Of a stretch of 64,000 bases of DNA, positions 1 to 7,310 are shown piece by piece; position 1 is the first letter of the stretch; each line of letters opens with the position of its first letter. The notes beneath the pieces were generated by a model that searched no databases, was not told the DNA's origin, and worked only from the letters and a program-made list of their open reading frames with translations. The DNA lies in assembly GCF_020622065.1 (NCBI RefSeq), contig NZ_JAHRYQ010000001.1:1-64000 (forward strand), in the 5' to 3' direction. The position numbers and the translations under genes are program-made. This DNA comes from Geothrix sp. (GTDB taxonomy: Bacteria; Acidobacteriota; Holophagae; Holophagales; Holophagaceae).

Positions 1-49
1 CGATGATACTGCGCCGGACAGGCGTGGAAAAGTAGGTCGCTGCGACGTT
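1..49 (+). rRNA. rrf: 5S rRNA, 3' end (partial)
   Basis: The first bases match the conserved 3' third of bacterial 5S rRNA: GATGATACTGCG, a short helix arm, then GAAAAGTAGGTCGCTGCGACG, which parallels the GATGGTAGTG...GAGAGTAGGG..CTGCCAGGC end known from E. coli. The 5' two thirds lie outside the window. An ideal terminator follows, so this is the distal end of an rRNA operon reading into the window. Confidence 0.88.
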
Positions 50-57
50 AAAATCCC

Positions 58-94
58 CTCTGGGCCATCACAAATGATGGCCCAGAGCTGTTTT
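58..94 (+). terminator. Rho-independent terminator of the rRNA operon
   Basis: Perfect 13-bp stem: arm 58-70 (CTCTGGGCCATCA), loop CAAA 71-74, arm 75-87, followed by CTG and TTTT at 91-94. It lies just after the 5S rRNA and 35 bases before thrS, so it should separate rRNA transcription from thrS. Confidence 0.9.
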
Positions 95-128
95 ACTGAT
101 AAAATTCTTCACCTATTTCGAGGAATCC

Positions 129-2042
129 ATGGGCATCGAGGTCCGCCTTCCAGACGACTCTCTCCGGCAGTTGGCCGAGGGCGCCACTGGAGCCGATCTG
201 GCAGGTGGCATCGGAGCGCGCCTCTTGGAGGCGGCCTTGGCCGTCAAGGTGGATGGGCGCCTGGCGGATCTGAAGACCCCCCTGGTGGATGGGGCCAAGG
301 TCGAGATCGTGACCAGCAAGGCCCCCGAAAGCCTGGAGCTGATCCGCCATTCCACGGCCCACCTGCTGGCCCACGCCGTGAAGCGCCTCTATCCGAATGC
401 GCGGGTGGGCATCGGCCCGGTCATCGAAGATGGCTTCTATTATGACTTCTGGATGGACAAGCCCTTCACGCCCGAGGACCTGCCAGTCATCGAGGCCGAG
501 ATGCGGAAGATCGTGGCCGAGGGCGTCGAAGTGGTTCGTGAGGACCTCGGCCGGGACGCCGCCGTGGCGCGGTTCCAGGCCATGGGCGAGCCCCTCAAGG
601 TGGAAATCGTCTCCAGCATTCCGGCCAGCGACATCATCAGCGGCTACCGCCAGGGCGACTTCTACGACCTCTGCCGGGGACCCCATGTACCCAACACGGC
701 GAAGCTGAAGGCCTTCAAGCTGCTCAGCATCGCCGGAGCCTACTGGAAGGGCGACGAGAAGAATCCGATGCTCAGCCGCATCTACGGTACCGCCTTCCAT
801 ACTCAGAAGGAGCTCGACGAGCACCTGAAGCGGCTGGAGGAGGCCAAGGCGCGCGACCACCGGAAGCTGGGCAAAGAACTGGGTCTCTACTCCTTCCACC
901 CGGAGGCGCCGGCCTCGCCCTTCTTCCATCCCAAGGGCACCCAGGTCTACAACGAGCTGGTGACCTACATGCGCGAGCTGTACTTCAAATACGGCTATAG
1001 CGAGGTGATCACACCGCAGGTGCTGGATGTGGCCCTCTGGAAGACCAGCGGCCATTACGAGAATTACGCCGAGAACATGTACTTCACCACCGCCGAGGAG
1101 CGGGAGTACGCGTTGAAGCCCATGAACTGCCCGGGCCACTGCATCATGTTCGGCAGCCAAAAACACAGCTACCGCGACCTGCCCATCCGCTACGCGGACT
1201 TCGGCCGCCTGCACCGCTATGAGCGCAGCGGCGTCACCCACGGCCTGACCCGGGTGCGCACCTTCTGCCAGGACGACGCCCACATCTACTGCACGCCCGA
1301 GCAGATCAAGACCGAAATGGCTGCCTTCCTGGCGCTGCTGAAGGAGGTCTATGACACCTTCGGCTTCGACGGGATGCGCGTGGCTCTGAGCACCCGGCCC
1401 GAGAAGCGCCTGGGCTCCGACGAGATCTGGGACGCCGCTGAACGGGCCCTGGGCGAGGCCCTGGACGAGGCCGGGATGCCCTACACCCTGAATCCGGGCG
1501 AGGGCGCCTTCTACGGACCCAAGATCGAGTTCCAGATCCTGGATGCCCTCAAGCGGCCCTGGCAGCTGGGCACCCTGCAGGTGGACTACATGCTCCCGGA
1601 GCGCTTCGACCTGAAGTACACCCAGGCGGACGGCGCCGAGGGTCGCCCCATCATGCTGCATCGCGCCATCCTGGGCAGCCTCGAGCGCTTCATGGGGATC
1701 CTCGTGGAGCACACCGCCGGCGCCTTCCCCGCCTGGCTGGCGCCGGTGCAGGTGGCGATCCTGCCCATCACGGACCGGGCCAATGCCTTCTCCACGGAAG
1801 CCGCGGCCCGGGCGAAGGCCCTGGGAATCCGGGCAGAGCTGGATTCCCGCAACGAGAGCCTGAAGGCCAAGATCCGCGAGGCCCAGCTGGCCAAGGTCCC
1901 CTACATGCTGGTGATCGGGGACCGCGAGGCCGAGGCGGGCACGGTTTCCGTGCGCCACCGCCACCGGGGCGACCTGGGCGTGCAGCCCCTGGACGCTTTC
2001 CTGGAGGCCCTTGCCCTCGAGGTGCGGGACCGCCAACGCTGA
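129..2042 (+). CDS. thrS: Threonyl-tRNA synthetase
   Basis: Charges tRNA-Thr in the cytoplasm. The 637-residue product has the full family layout: an N-terminal TGS domain (about 1-60), the second additional/editing domain with the HSTAHLLAHAV zinc-type motif (about 75-85), a class II catalytic core with MNCPGHCIMF and the FCQDDAHIYC region, and a C-terminal anticodon-binding domain starting near APVQVAILPI. The ATG has a GAGGAA Shine-Dalgarno seven bases upstream. It is the first gene after the rRNA operon and heads a thrS-infC-rpmI-rplT-pheST series. No T-box or other aminoacylation-sensing leader is visible in the 35 bases between the 5S terminator and the start codon. Confidence 0.97.
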   Translation: MGIEVRLPDDSLRQLAEGATGADLAGGIGARLLEAALAVKVDGRLADLKTPLVDGAKVEIVTSKAPESLELIRHSTAHLLAHAVKRLYPNARVGIGPVIEDGFYYDFWMDKPFTPEDLPVIEAEMRKIVAEGVEVVREDLGRDAAVARFQAMGEPLKVEIVSSIPASDIISGYRQGDFYDLCRGPHVPNTAKLKAFKLLSIAGAYWKGDEKNPMLSRIYGTAFHTQKELDEHLKRLEEAKARDHRKLGKELGLYSFHPEAPASPFFHPKGTQVYNELVTYMRELYFKYGYSEVITPQVLDVALWKTSGHYENYAENMYFTTAEEREYALKPMNCPGHCIMFGSQKHSYRDLPIRYADFGRLHRYERSGVTHGLTRVRTFCQDDAHIYCTPEQIKTEMAAFLALLKEVYDTFGFDGMRVALSTRPEKRLGSDEIWDAAERALGEALDEAGMPYTLNPGEGAFYGPKIEFQILDALKRPWQLGTLQVDYMLPERFDLKYTQADGAEGRPIMLHRAILGSLERFMGILVEHTAGAFPAWLAPVQVAILPITDRANAFSTEAAARAKALGIRAELDSRNESLKAKIREAQLAKVPYMLVIGDREAEAGTVSVRHRHRGDLGVQPLDAFLEALALEVRDRQR

Positions 2043-2057
2043 TTTGGTTTTCCGTGC

Positions 2058-2086
2058 TTGGCGAAGGCCGGGCCAAGTGTTAGACT
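2058..2086 (+). promoter_or_regulatory. Candidate sigma70-type promoter for infC
   Basis: TTGGCG at 2058-2063 and TAGACT at 2081-2086 are separated by 17 bases, 31 bases before the infC start. The same stretch can fold as CTTGGC/GCCAAG, with a short T-run at 2086-2090, so part of it may instead act as a weak terminator after thrS. Sequence match only. Confidence 0.35.
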
Positions 2087-2116
2087 TTTTGTCCTTGTGT
2101 AACTAGGGGAGGAACC

Positions 2117-2704
2117 ATTCGTCCGAACGAGACCCGCATCAACGACGGCATCCGGGCCCAAGAGGTCCGCGTCATCTCCGAAGATGGCGAACAGCTTGGC
2201 GTGATGCCTCCCCACCAGGCCATCCGGATTGCAGAAGAGCGCGGTCTTGATCTGGTGGAAGTCGCCGGAAACGCACAGCCGCCTGTTTGCCGAATCATGG
2301 ACTACGGCAAGTACAAGTTCATGGAAGCCAAGCGGGAACACGCAGCCCGGGCGAAACAGAAGAACATCGTGGTCAAGGAAGTGAAGTTCCGCCCCAAGAC
2401 CGATGACCACGACTTCGACTTCAAGGTGAAGCACATCCTGCGGTTCCTGGAGGAAGAAGACAAAGTCAAGGTGGTGGTCATGTTCCGCGGACGCGAAGTG
2501 GTCCATCGCGACATCGGCTACCGGATCATCGAAGAAGTCATTCAACGGGTCGGCGACAAGGCCATCGTCGAAAAGGGCGCCGGCATTGATGGCCGCGACA
2601 TGCACGCCATCCTCGCCCCCCGGATCATCGAGGCGCCCAAACCGCCGAAGAAGCCCAAGCCAGCCAGTCCCGAAACCCCCGCAACCGAAGCCCAGATCCA
2701 GTGA
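2117..2704 (+). CDS. infC: Translation initiation factor IF-3 (ATT start)
   Basis: Binds the 30S subunit, prevents premature 50S joining and proofreads initiator tRNA and start codon choice. The frame from ATT at 2117 reads [20 protein letters not shown] and continues into the conserved [26 protein letters not shown], giving 195 residues with both IF-3 domains and a Pro/Lys-rich tail. ATT is chosen because an in-frame stop lies at 2081-2083, no ATG, GTG or TTG occurs in frame between it and 2117, and GGGGAGGA sits directly upstream at the right spacing. The first in-frame ATG (2201) would cut into the N-domain. An ATT start is known for E. coli infC, where it underlies autoregulation by IF-3. 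Followed by rpmI after 7 bases. Confidence 0.93.
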   Translation: MRPNETRINDGIRAQEVRVISEDGEQLGVMPPHQAIRIAEERGLDLVEVAGNAQPPVCRIMDYGKYKFMEAKREHAARAKQKNIVVKEVKFRPKTDDHDFDFKVKHILRFLEEEDKVKVVVMFRGREVVHRDIGYRIIEEVIQRVGDKAIVEKGAGIDGRDMHAILAPRIIEAPKPPKKPKPASPETPATEAQIQ

Positions 2705-2711
2705 GGAAGCC

Positions 2712-2915
2712 ATGAGCGGTTACAAGATCAAGACCCACAAGGGCGCCCAGAAGCGGTTCAAGAAGACCGCCGGCGGCAAGTTCAAGCGCGGCTGCTCGCA
2801 CCAGCGCCACATCCTGACCAAGAAGACAGCCAAGCGGAAGCGCCAGCTGGACATGGGCCGGATGGTCTCCAAGGCCGATACCAAGGCCGTGGCCGCGATG
2901 CTGCCCTACGCCTGA
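2712..2915 (+). CDS. rpmI: 50S ribosomal protein L35
   Basis: 67-residue basic protein starting [17 protein letters not shown], with the typical [14 protein letters not shown] segment of bL35. An AGGAAG Shine-Dalgarno lies between the infC stop and this ATG. Canonical infC-rpmI-rplT order. The longer open frame upstream is only read-through of infC in another frame. Confidence 0.95.
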   Translation: MSGYKIKTHKGAQKRFKKTAGGKFKRGCSHQRHILTKKTAKRKRQLDMGRMVSKADTKAVAAMLPYA

Positions 2916-2926
2916 ATATCATCCGG

Positions 2927-2957
2927 AGTTCCACGCAGGCAGTGCCTGCTTGGAACT
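2927..2957 (+). terminator. Strong hairpin between rpmI and rplT (attenuator or terminator candidate)
   Basis: AGTTCCA (2927-2933) pairs with TGGAACT (2951-2957), and GCAGGC (2935-2940) with GCCTGC (2944-2949), leaving a 3-base loop and one internal mismatch. The T-rich tail is poor (TTGTTCCCC), so intrinsic termination is uncertain. In enterobacteria the rpmI-rplT mRNA is controlled by L20 binding to structured RNA. Whether this hairpin has such a role is unknown. Confidence 0.5.
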
Positions 2958-2985
2958 TGTTCCCCCCCGCCGATGGATCTAAAAT
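2957..2985 (+). promoter_or_regulatory. Candidate promoter for rplT
   Basis: TTGTTC at 2957-2962 and TAAAAT at 2980-2985 are spaced by 17 bases in the 153-base rpmI-rplT gap. A transcript from here would carry a leader with a perfect GGTGGC/GCCACC hairpin (3000-3015) before the rplT ribosome binding site. Consensus match only. Confidence 0.45.
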
Positions 2986-3068
2986 CGGTGGTTCAACCCG
3001 GTGGCTGAGGCCACCCCCGATGAGGCCTTCAAACGCTCTTCCGAGCTGCCTCGAGGAAAGGAAGTAAC

Positions 3069-3416
3069 ATGACTCGCGTCAAACGAGGTTTTAAGCGCGC
3101 CCAGCGCCGCAAGCGCATGATGAAGTTCGCCAAGGGCTTCTACGGCGCCAAGTCCCGCCTGTACCGGTCCGCCAAGGAAGCCGTCGAGAAGGCCCTCGGC
3201 TATGCCTACCGCGACCGCAAGGTCAAGAAGCGCGACTTCCGCCGCCTCTGGGTGGTGCGCATCAGCGCCGCCTGCGGACAGAACGGCACCAGCTACTCCA
3301 AGTTCATGGGCGGCCTGAAGAAGGCTTCCGTGGACCTGGACCGGAAGATCCTCGCGGATCTCGCCGTGCGCAATCCCGAAGCGTTTACCAAGCTCGTGGC
3401 CGTGGCCAAGGGCTGA
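3069..3416 (+). CDS. rplT: 50S ribosomal protein L20
   Basis: 115-residue bL20, beginning [24 protein letters not shown], with a lysine/arginine-rich N-terminal extension followed by the globular domain. It binds 23S rRNA early in 50S assembly and is the known autoregulator of this operon in other bacteria. GAGGAAAGGAAG precedes the ATG. Unusually it is separated from rpmI by 153 bases with a hairpin and a promoter-like sequence, so it may be expressed partly on its own. Confidence 0.96.
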   Translation: MTRVKRGFKRAQRRKRMMKFAKGFYGAKSRLYRSAKEAVEKALGYAYRDRKVKKRDFRRLWVVRISAACGQNGTSYSKFMGGLKKASVDLDRKILADLAVRNPEAFTKLVAVAKG

Positions 3417-3444
3417 TCGCGAACGCAGCAAATCGCAGACACCC

Positions 3445-3475
3445 GAAAGGCCGCGCAAGCGGCCTTTCTTTGTGT
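3445..3475 (+). terminator. Rho-independent terminator after rplT
   Basis: GAAAGGCCGC (3445-3454), loop GCAA, GCGGCCTTTC (3459-3468), then TTTGTGTT. A 10-bp stem with a tetraloop closes the infC-rplT unit just upstream of pheS, so pheS may depend on read-through or on a promoter I cannot identify. Confidence 0.8.
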
Positions 3476-3485
3476 TGAGGGCACC

Positions 3486-4556
3486 ATGGAGCATCTGCTG
3501 CCAGCGGAGATCATCGAGGCGGGCCGGGCCTTTCCGGAGGCGCTGGCCGCCTGTGGCGACCTGGACGCGCTGTTGCGCCTCAAGGGCGAGTATGTGGGGC
3601 GCGACGGCAGCCATGCCGCGCGGCTGATGGAGCTGCTCAAGGCGGCGCCGAAGGAGCAGAAACGCGACCTGGGCGCCGTGATCAACGGCCTCAAGCAGCA
3701 GTGGGAGGAGGGCCTCAAAGCCCGCCAGACCGAGCTGGAGGCGGCGAAGAAGCAGCTGAACGCGCTGGCTGATCGCTGGGATCCTTCACTGCCGCCGCCG
3801 GTCCCGGCCCGTGGCGCGCTTCATCCCCTGAACCGGCTCATGGACCGCCTGGTGGAGGTCTTCCGGCCCCTCGGCTTCCATGTGGAGGAAGGCCCCGAGG
3901 TCGAGACGGAAGCCCACAACTTCGACGGCCTGAACATCCCGGAGGACCACCCGGCGAAGGCTTCCTCGGACACCTTCTATCTGGCGGCCCATCCGGAGCT
4001 GCTGCTTCGCACGCACACCAGCCCTGTGCAGGTCCGCACCCTGCTCCGCGTGGCGCCGCAGCTCGCGGCGAGCGGCGGCATCCGCTTTCTCGCACCGGGC
4101 CGCGTCTACCGAAAAGACGAGATCGATCCCACCCACAGCCCCATGTTCCACCAAGTGGAGGGCATGCTCGTGGGCCGCGGCATCGGCATGCAGCACCTCA
4201 AAGGCACGCTGGAATATGCGCTGCGGGCGCTGTTCGGCCCGCACACGGAGATCCGCCTGCGGCCCTCGTACTTCCCCTTCGTGGAGCCGGGCTGCGAGGT
4301 GGATGTGAGCTGCCCGCTGTGTGACGCCAAGGGCTGCCGCGTGTGCAAAGGCTCCGGCTGGGTGGAGATCCTGGGCGCGGGTCTCATCCATCCGAATGTG
4401 CTCCGCTACGCGGGCATCGATCCGGCGGAATGGTCCGGATGGGCCTTCGGCATGGGCGTGGAGCGCATGGCCATGATGCTGAGCCAGACTCCCGATCTGC
4501 GCTTGTTCTTCGAGAACGACCAGCGCTTCCTCAACACCATGGGAGGGCTCGACTGA
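3486..4556 (+). CDS. pheS: Phenylalanyl-tRNA synthetase alpha subunit
   Basis: 356 residues. An N-terminal coiled-coil tRNA-binding arm (about 1-95) precedes the class II catalytic core: HPLNRLMDRLVEVFRPLGFHV (motif 1 region), DTFYL, the LLRTHTSPVQVR segment, RVYRKDEIDPTHSPMFHQVEG (motif 2), and the GMGVERMAMM motif 3 near the C-terminus. It forms the alpha2beta2 enzyme with the next gene; the stop overlaps the pheT ATG (ATG at 4556), so the two are translationally coupled. Confidence 0.97.
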   Translation: MEHLLPAEIIEAGRAFPEALAACGDLDALLRLKGEYVGRDGSHAARLMELLKAAPKEQKRDLGAVINGLKQQWEEGLKARQTELEAAKKQLNALADRWDPSLPPPVPARGALHPLNRLMDRLVEVFRPLGFHVEEGPEVETEAHNFDGLNIPEDHPAKASSDTFYLAAHPELLLRTHTSPVQVRTLLRVAPQLAASGGIRFLAPGRVYRKDEIDPTHSPMFHQVEGMLVGRGIGMQHLKGTLEYALRALFGPHTEIRLRPSYFPFVEPGCEVDVSCPLCDAKGCRVCKGSGWVEILGAGLIHPNVLRYAGIDPAEWSGWAFGMGVERMAMMLSQTPDLRLFFENDQRFLNTMGGLD

Positions 4557-6478
4557 TGTGGATCGACCGCAAGGCCCTCGCCGCCGAAATCCCCGCCGCC
4601 GCTGCCTTGGAGACCCGCCAGCTCTGTGAGCTGCTCGCCTCCCTCGGTTTTCCCGTGGATGGCGTGGCCGTCCGTGAAGGGTCGGAGGTGCTGGATGTGG
4701 ACATCACCGCCAACCGCGGCGACGCCATGTCCCACCGCGGCATGGCCCGGGAAGTGGCCGCCAAGCTGCAGCAGCCTCTCGCACCCCTGGCCCCTCCGTC
4801 GGTGACCGAAGGCGCGCCCAGGATTCAGGTGCGCCTGGAGAGCCCCGCCTGCCCCCTCTATGCCACGGCCCTGCTCAGCCTGGGCGAAGGGGCCACGCCG
4901 CCGGAGACCCAGGCCTTCCTGCGGGCCCTGGAAGCTTTGCCGAAGCACCTGCCCGCCGTGGATGCCTCCAACGATCTGCTGCACCGATACGGTCATCCCA
5001 CCCACGCCTTCGACGCGGACCGCATCCGCGGTGCGGTGTCGATCCGCCAGGCGAAGGCCGGGGAAACCCTGGTGACGCTGGATGGCGTTGCCCGGACGCT
5101 GGCTGCCGGGGACCTCGTCATCGCCGATGAGGCTGGCCCCATCGCCCTTGCGGGCGTCATGGGCGGCGAGGGCACGAAGGTGACGGAATCCACCCGCCGC
5201 GTGCTGCTGGAAAGCGCCTGGTTCGATCCGAAGTCCGTGAAGGCCACGGCTCGCCGCCACAGCCTGCACACGGACGCATCCCATCGCTTCGGCCGCGGCG
5301 CCGACCCCGCCATGGCCGCCGTGGCGCGGGACCTGCTGGTGCATCGGCTGCAGTCCTGGGCCGGCGCCACACTGGAAAGCGCCTGGACCGTGGGCGGCCT
5401 GCCTCCGGCTCCGGCGCCCGTCTCGGTGCCCGAGGCGCTGCTGACGCGGGTCGCCGGCGAGGCCCGGCCCCTGGCCGAGGGGGTCGAGGCCCTGCGCCGG
5501 CTGGGCTGCACCGTGGAGACCCAGCCGGGCACGCTGGTCGTCCAACCGCCCTCCTGGCGCCATGACCTGGCGATTCCGGAAGACCTGGCCGAGGAGGTGC
5601 TGCGGCTCCGGGGTTACGAGCACATCCCCTCGGTCCTCCCGCCCCTGGAAGGTCCGCCTCTGCCCCTCGCTGCAGAGTACCTGCAGCGCCAGGCCGTGGC
5701 CCGCCGGCTGGCCCACCTGGGCTTCCACCAGACCGTGACCTACGGGTTCATCAGCCTCGATGCGGACGCCGCCTTCGCCGTGGCGGGGAATCCCGCCGAG
5801 GGCCGCACCCTGGTCAATCCGCTGGGCCAGGAGTACTCAGTGATGCGCGGCACCCTGCTGTCGAGCTTGCGGTCCGCTGCCGAGCAGAACCTCCGCCAGG
5901 GAGCCCGAGAGATCCGGCTCTTCGAGCTGGCGCCCACCTACACCAGCGGCCCGCAGGGTCCGGCCGAGCAGTTCACGCTGGGCCTGATCTGGGGCGGCAC
6001 CCTGGGGGGGGAGGACTACCTGAGCCCCGCCCGTCCCGTGCGGGAGGCCGACCTGTCGGGCATGGCCCGGGATCTCGGCCTGGCCCGCCTGCCGGAGATC
6101 CGCGCCCTGGGCGAGGGCCTGTTCGGGTTCGAGCTTCCGGTGGCGGACCTGCCACAGGCGGGGGCCCGGATCATCCCGACCTTCCGCGCCTTCAGCCGCT
6201 TCCCCTCGGTGGAGCGCGACCTGTCCCTGCTGGTGGACCTCGGTCAGTCCCACGAAACCCTGACAGTGGCCATGCGGGCGGTGCTGCCGGCGGGCATCCT
6301 CCAGGACCTGCGCTGCGTGGATGTGTTCCGCCACAAGAGCCTGCCGGAGGGACGCCAGGCCTGGCTCATGCGCCTGCGCTTTCAGGCCGATCGCACTCTG
6401 GTGGGCGACGAGGTGGACGGCTGGGTGGCCTCGGCGTTGGCCGCGGCCGAAGCCCTCGGGGCGAAGCTCCGGGCGTAA
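4556..6478 (+). CDS. pheT: Phenylalanyl-tRNA synthetase beta subunit, short form without tRNA-binding domain
   Basis: 640 residues against the usual 780-820. It starts MWIDRKALAAEIPAAAALET directly at the pheS stop. Residues 1-42 form the small N-terminal module. The next residues are already the DVDITANRGDAMSHRGMARE element, which normally follows the OB-fold EMAP-II-like tRNA-binding domain, so that domain (about 110 residues) is absent rather than lost by frameshift. The B3/B4 editing region (HPTHAFD), the B5 domain, the catalytic-like core (LRGYEHIP...YGFISLD...RGTLLSSL) and the C-terminal FDX-ACB anticodon-binding domain (from FRAFSRFPSVERDLSLLVD) are present. An upstream in-frame extension to 4343 only reads through pheS. 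Confidence 0.95.
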   Translation: MWIDRKALAAEIPAAAALETRQLCELLASLGFPVDGVAVREGSEVLDVDITANRGDAMSHRGMAREVAAKLQQPLAPLAPPSVTEGAPRIQVRLESPACPLYATALLSLGEGATPPETQAFLRALEALPKHLPAVDASNDLLHRYGHPTHAFDADRIRGAVSIRQAKAGETLVTLDGVARTLAAGDLVIADEAGPIALAGVMGGEGTKVTESTRRVLLESAWFDPKSVKATARRHSLHTDASHRFGRGADPAMAAVARDLLVHRLQSWAGATLESAWTVGGLPPAPAPVSVPEALLTRVAGEARPLAEGVEALRRLGCTVETQPGTLVVQPPSWRHDLAIPEDLAEEVLRLRGYEHIPSVLPPLEGPPLPLAAEYLQRQAVARRLAHLGFHQTVTYGFISLDADAAFAVAGNPAEGRTLVNPLGQEYSVMRGTLLSSLRSAAEQNLRQGAREIRLFELAPTYTSGPQGPAEQFTLGLIWGGTLGGEDYLSPARPVREADLSGMARDLGLARLPEIRALGEGLFGFELPVADLPQAGARIIPTFRAFSRFPSVERDLSLLVDLGQSHETLTVAMRAVLPAGILQDLRCVDVFRHKSLPEGRQAWLMRLRFQADRTLVGDEVDGWVASALAAAEALGAKLRA

Positions 6479-6499
6479 GATGAGCTCTGAGAGGCATCC

Positions 6500-6736
6500 A
6501 TGGACCTTCTGAAACAACTCGAATCGAAGATGCAGGCCTTGGTCCAGCAGCGCAACCAGCTGAAAGAAGAGCTGGATGCACTGAAGGCCGCCGGAGCGGT
6601 CGGGGACCAGGAACTGCAGTCCCTCCGGGCCCGGCTGGAAGAAGCCCTCTCGGACAAGCTGGCCCTGGAGAAGGACCGGGAGGCGGTGAAGGAACAGGTG
6701 GCCTCCATCCTGCGGGCCCTGGAGGCCCTGGGATGA
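6500..6736 (+). CDS. Small coiled-coil protein, possibly ZapB-like division factor
   Basis: 78 residues, almost entirely a heptad-rich coiled coil (MDLLKQLESKMQALVQQRNQ ... LEEALSDKLALEKDREAVKE). No catalytic motif. A GAGAGG Shine-Dalgarno precedes the ATG, and the TGA stop overlaps the ATG of zapA (ATGA at 6733-6736), so the two are coupled. Size, coiled-coil character and linkage to zapA suggest a division-associated ZapB-like protein; that role is inferred from context. Confidence 0.75.
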   Translation: MDLLKQLESKMQALVQQRNQLKEELDALKAAGAVGDQELQSLRARLEEALSDKLALEKDREAVKEQVASILRALEALG

Positions 6737-7092
6737 GATCCCTGCCGCCCCTTCCTGGGGTCCGGGCGGCCACGGTGGCGGTCCTGGGGCGGGAGCTCCA
6801 GGTCCAGACGGACCACCCCGAGTCCTTGGCCGCGGCGGTCCGGGTCCTCGAGGAGACCTTCCGCGACATGGACTCGCAATGCCAGGTAAGATGGGGAAGC
6901 GTCCCGAAGGGCCTCGACACCCCGTCGTGGTACCTCCTGGGCGCCCTGAACCTGGCGCACCGCGTGGCGCGCCTGGAGCAGGAAGCCAACCAGCACACCC
7001 AAAACCTGGAACAGACCCTTTCGAAGCTGTTGAACGATGTTCCGGACGAACCTTCCGCCCCCGTGCCTTTCCTCGACGAGGACGGAGACTGA
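6733..7092 (+). CDS. zapA: Cell division protein ZapA-like
   Basis: 119 residues. The N-terminal half (AATVAVLGRELQVQTDHPES...AVRVLEETFRDMDSQ) fits the ZapA head domain. The C-terminal half (YLLGALNLAHRVARLEQEAN) carries the conserved ALNLA-type segment leading into a coiled coil and an acidic tail. ZapA crosslinks FtsZ filaments at the septum. It is translationally coupled to the preceding coiled-coil gene and followed by 6S RNA and rny; a zapA-6S RNA neighbourhood is known in several proteobacterial groups. Head-domain similarity is moderate, so the call rests on sequence plus context. Confidence 0.8.
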   Translation: MRSLPPLPGVRAATVAVLGRELQVQTDHPESLAAAVRVLEETFRDMDSQCQVRWGSVPKGLDTPSWYLLGALNLAHRVARLEQEANQHTQNLEQTLSKLLNDVPDEPSAPVPFLDEDGD

Positions 7093-7263
7093 TTTCCCTG
7101 CGAGGCCCGTGATCATGGCCAAGCTCTTGTTCCGTAAGTCGACTAGGGAGACCTTCCCCCTGTCCTGTGCGTTCCGCGCGTCGGCGCGCCTTAGCCAGGG
7201 ACTCTGGTTTCCCCCCTATAAATTAGGGAACTCGGCAAGCCTCCACGACTGAGCGGGGATTTT
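7093..7263 (+). ncRNA. ssrS: 6S RNA
   Basis: A gene-free 180-base stretch after zapA folds as a long imperfect rod. Closing helix: TCCCTGC (7095-7101) with GCGGGGA (7253-7259), then GAGGC (7102-7106) with GCCTC (7239-7243). The inner helix pairs the GGGAGACC element near 7145 with GGTTTCCC near 7206. These flank a central bubble whose 3' strand contains TATAAATTA, the open-promoter mimic typical of 6S RNA. A GC-rich apical arm and a final TTTT complete it. 6S RNA binds sigma70 RNA polymerase and is a pRNA template. Ends are approximate. Confidence 0.8.
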
Positions 7264-7310
7264 CAATTCGGGTGCTGGTGGCTTCTGGACCTCTTTCCCA
7301 GGAGTCGCTG

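Noticed and set aside
2058-2090. Rho-independent terminator after thrS
   Set aside because: The CTTGGC/GCCAAG stem is short and the T-run starts several bases after it; a promoter reading fits at least as well.
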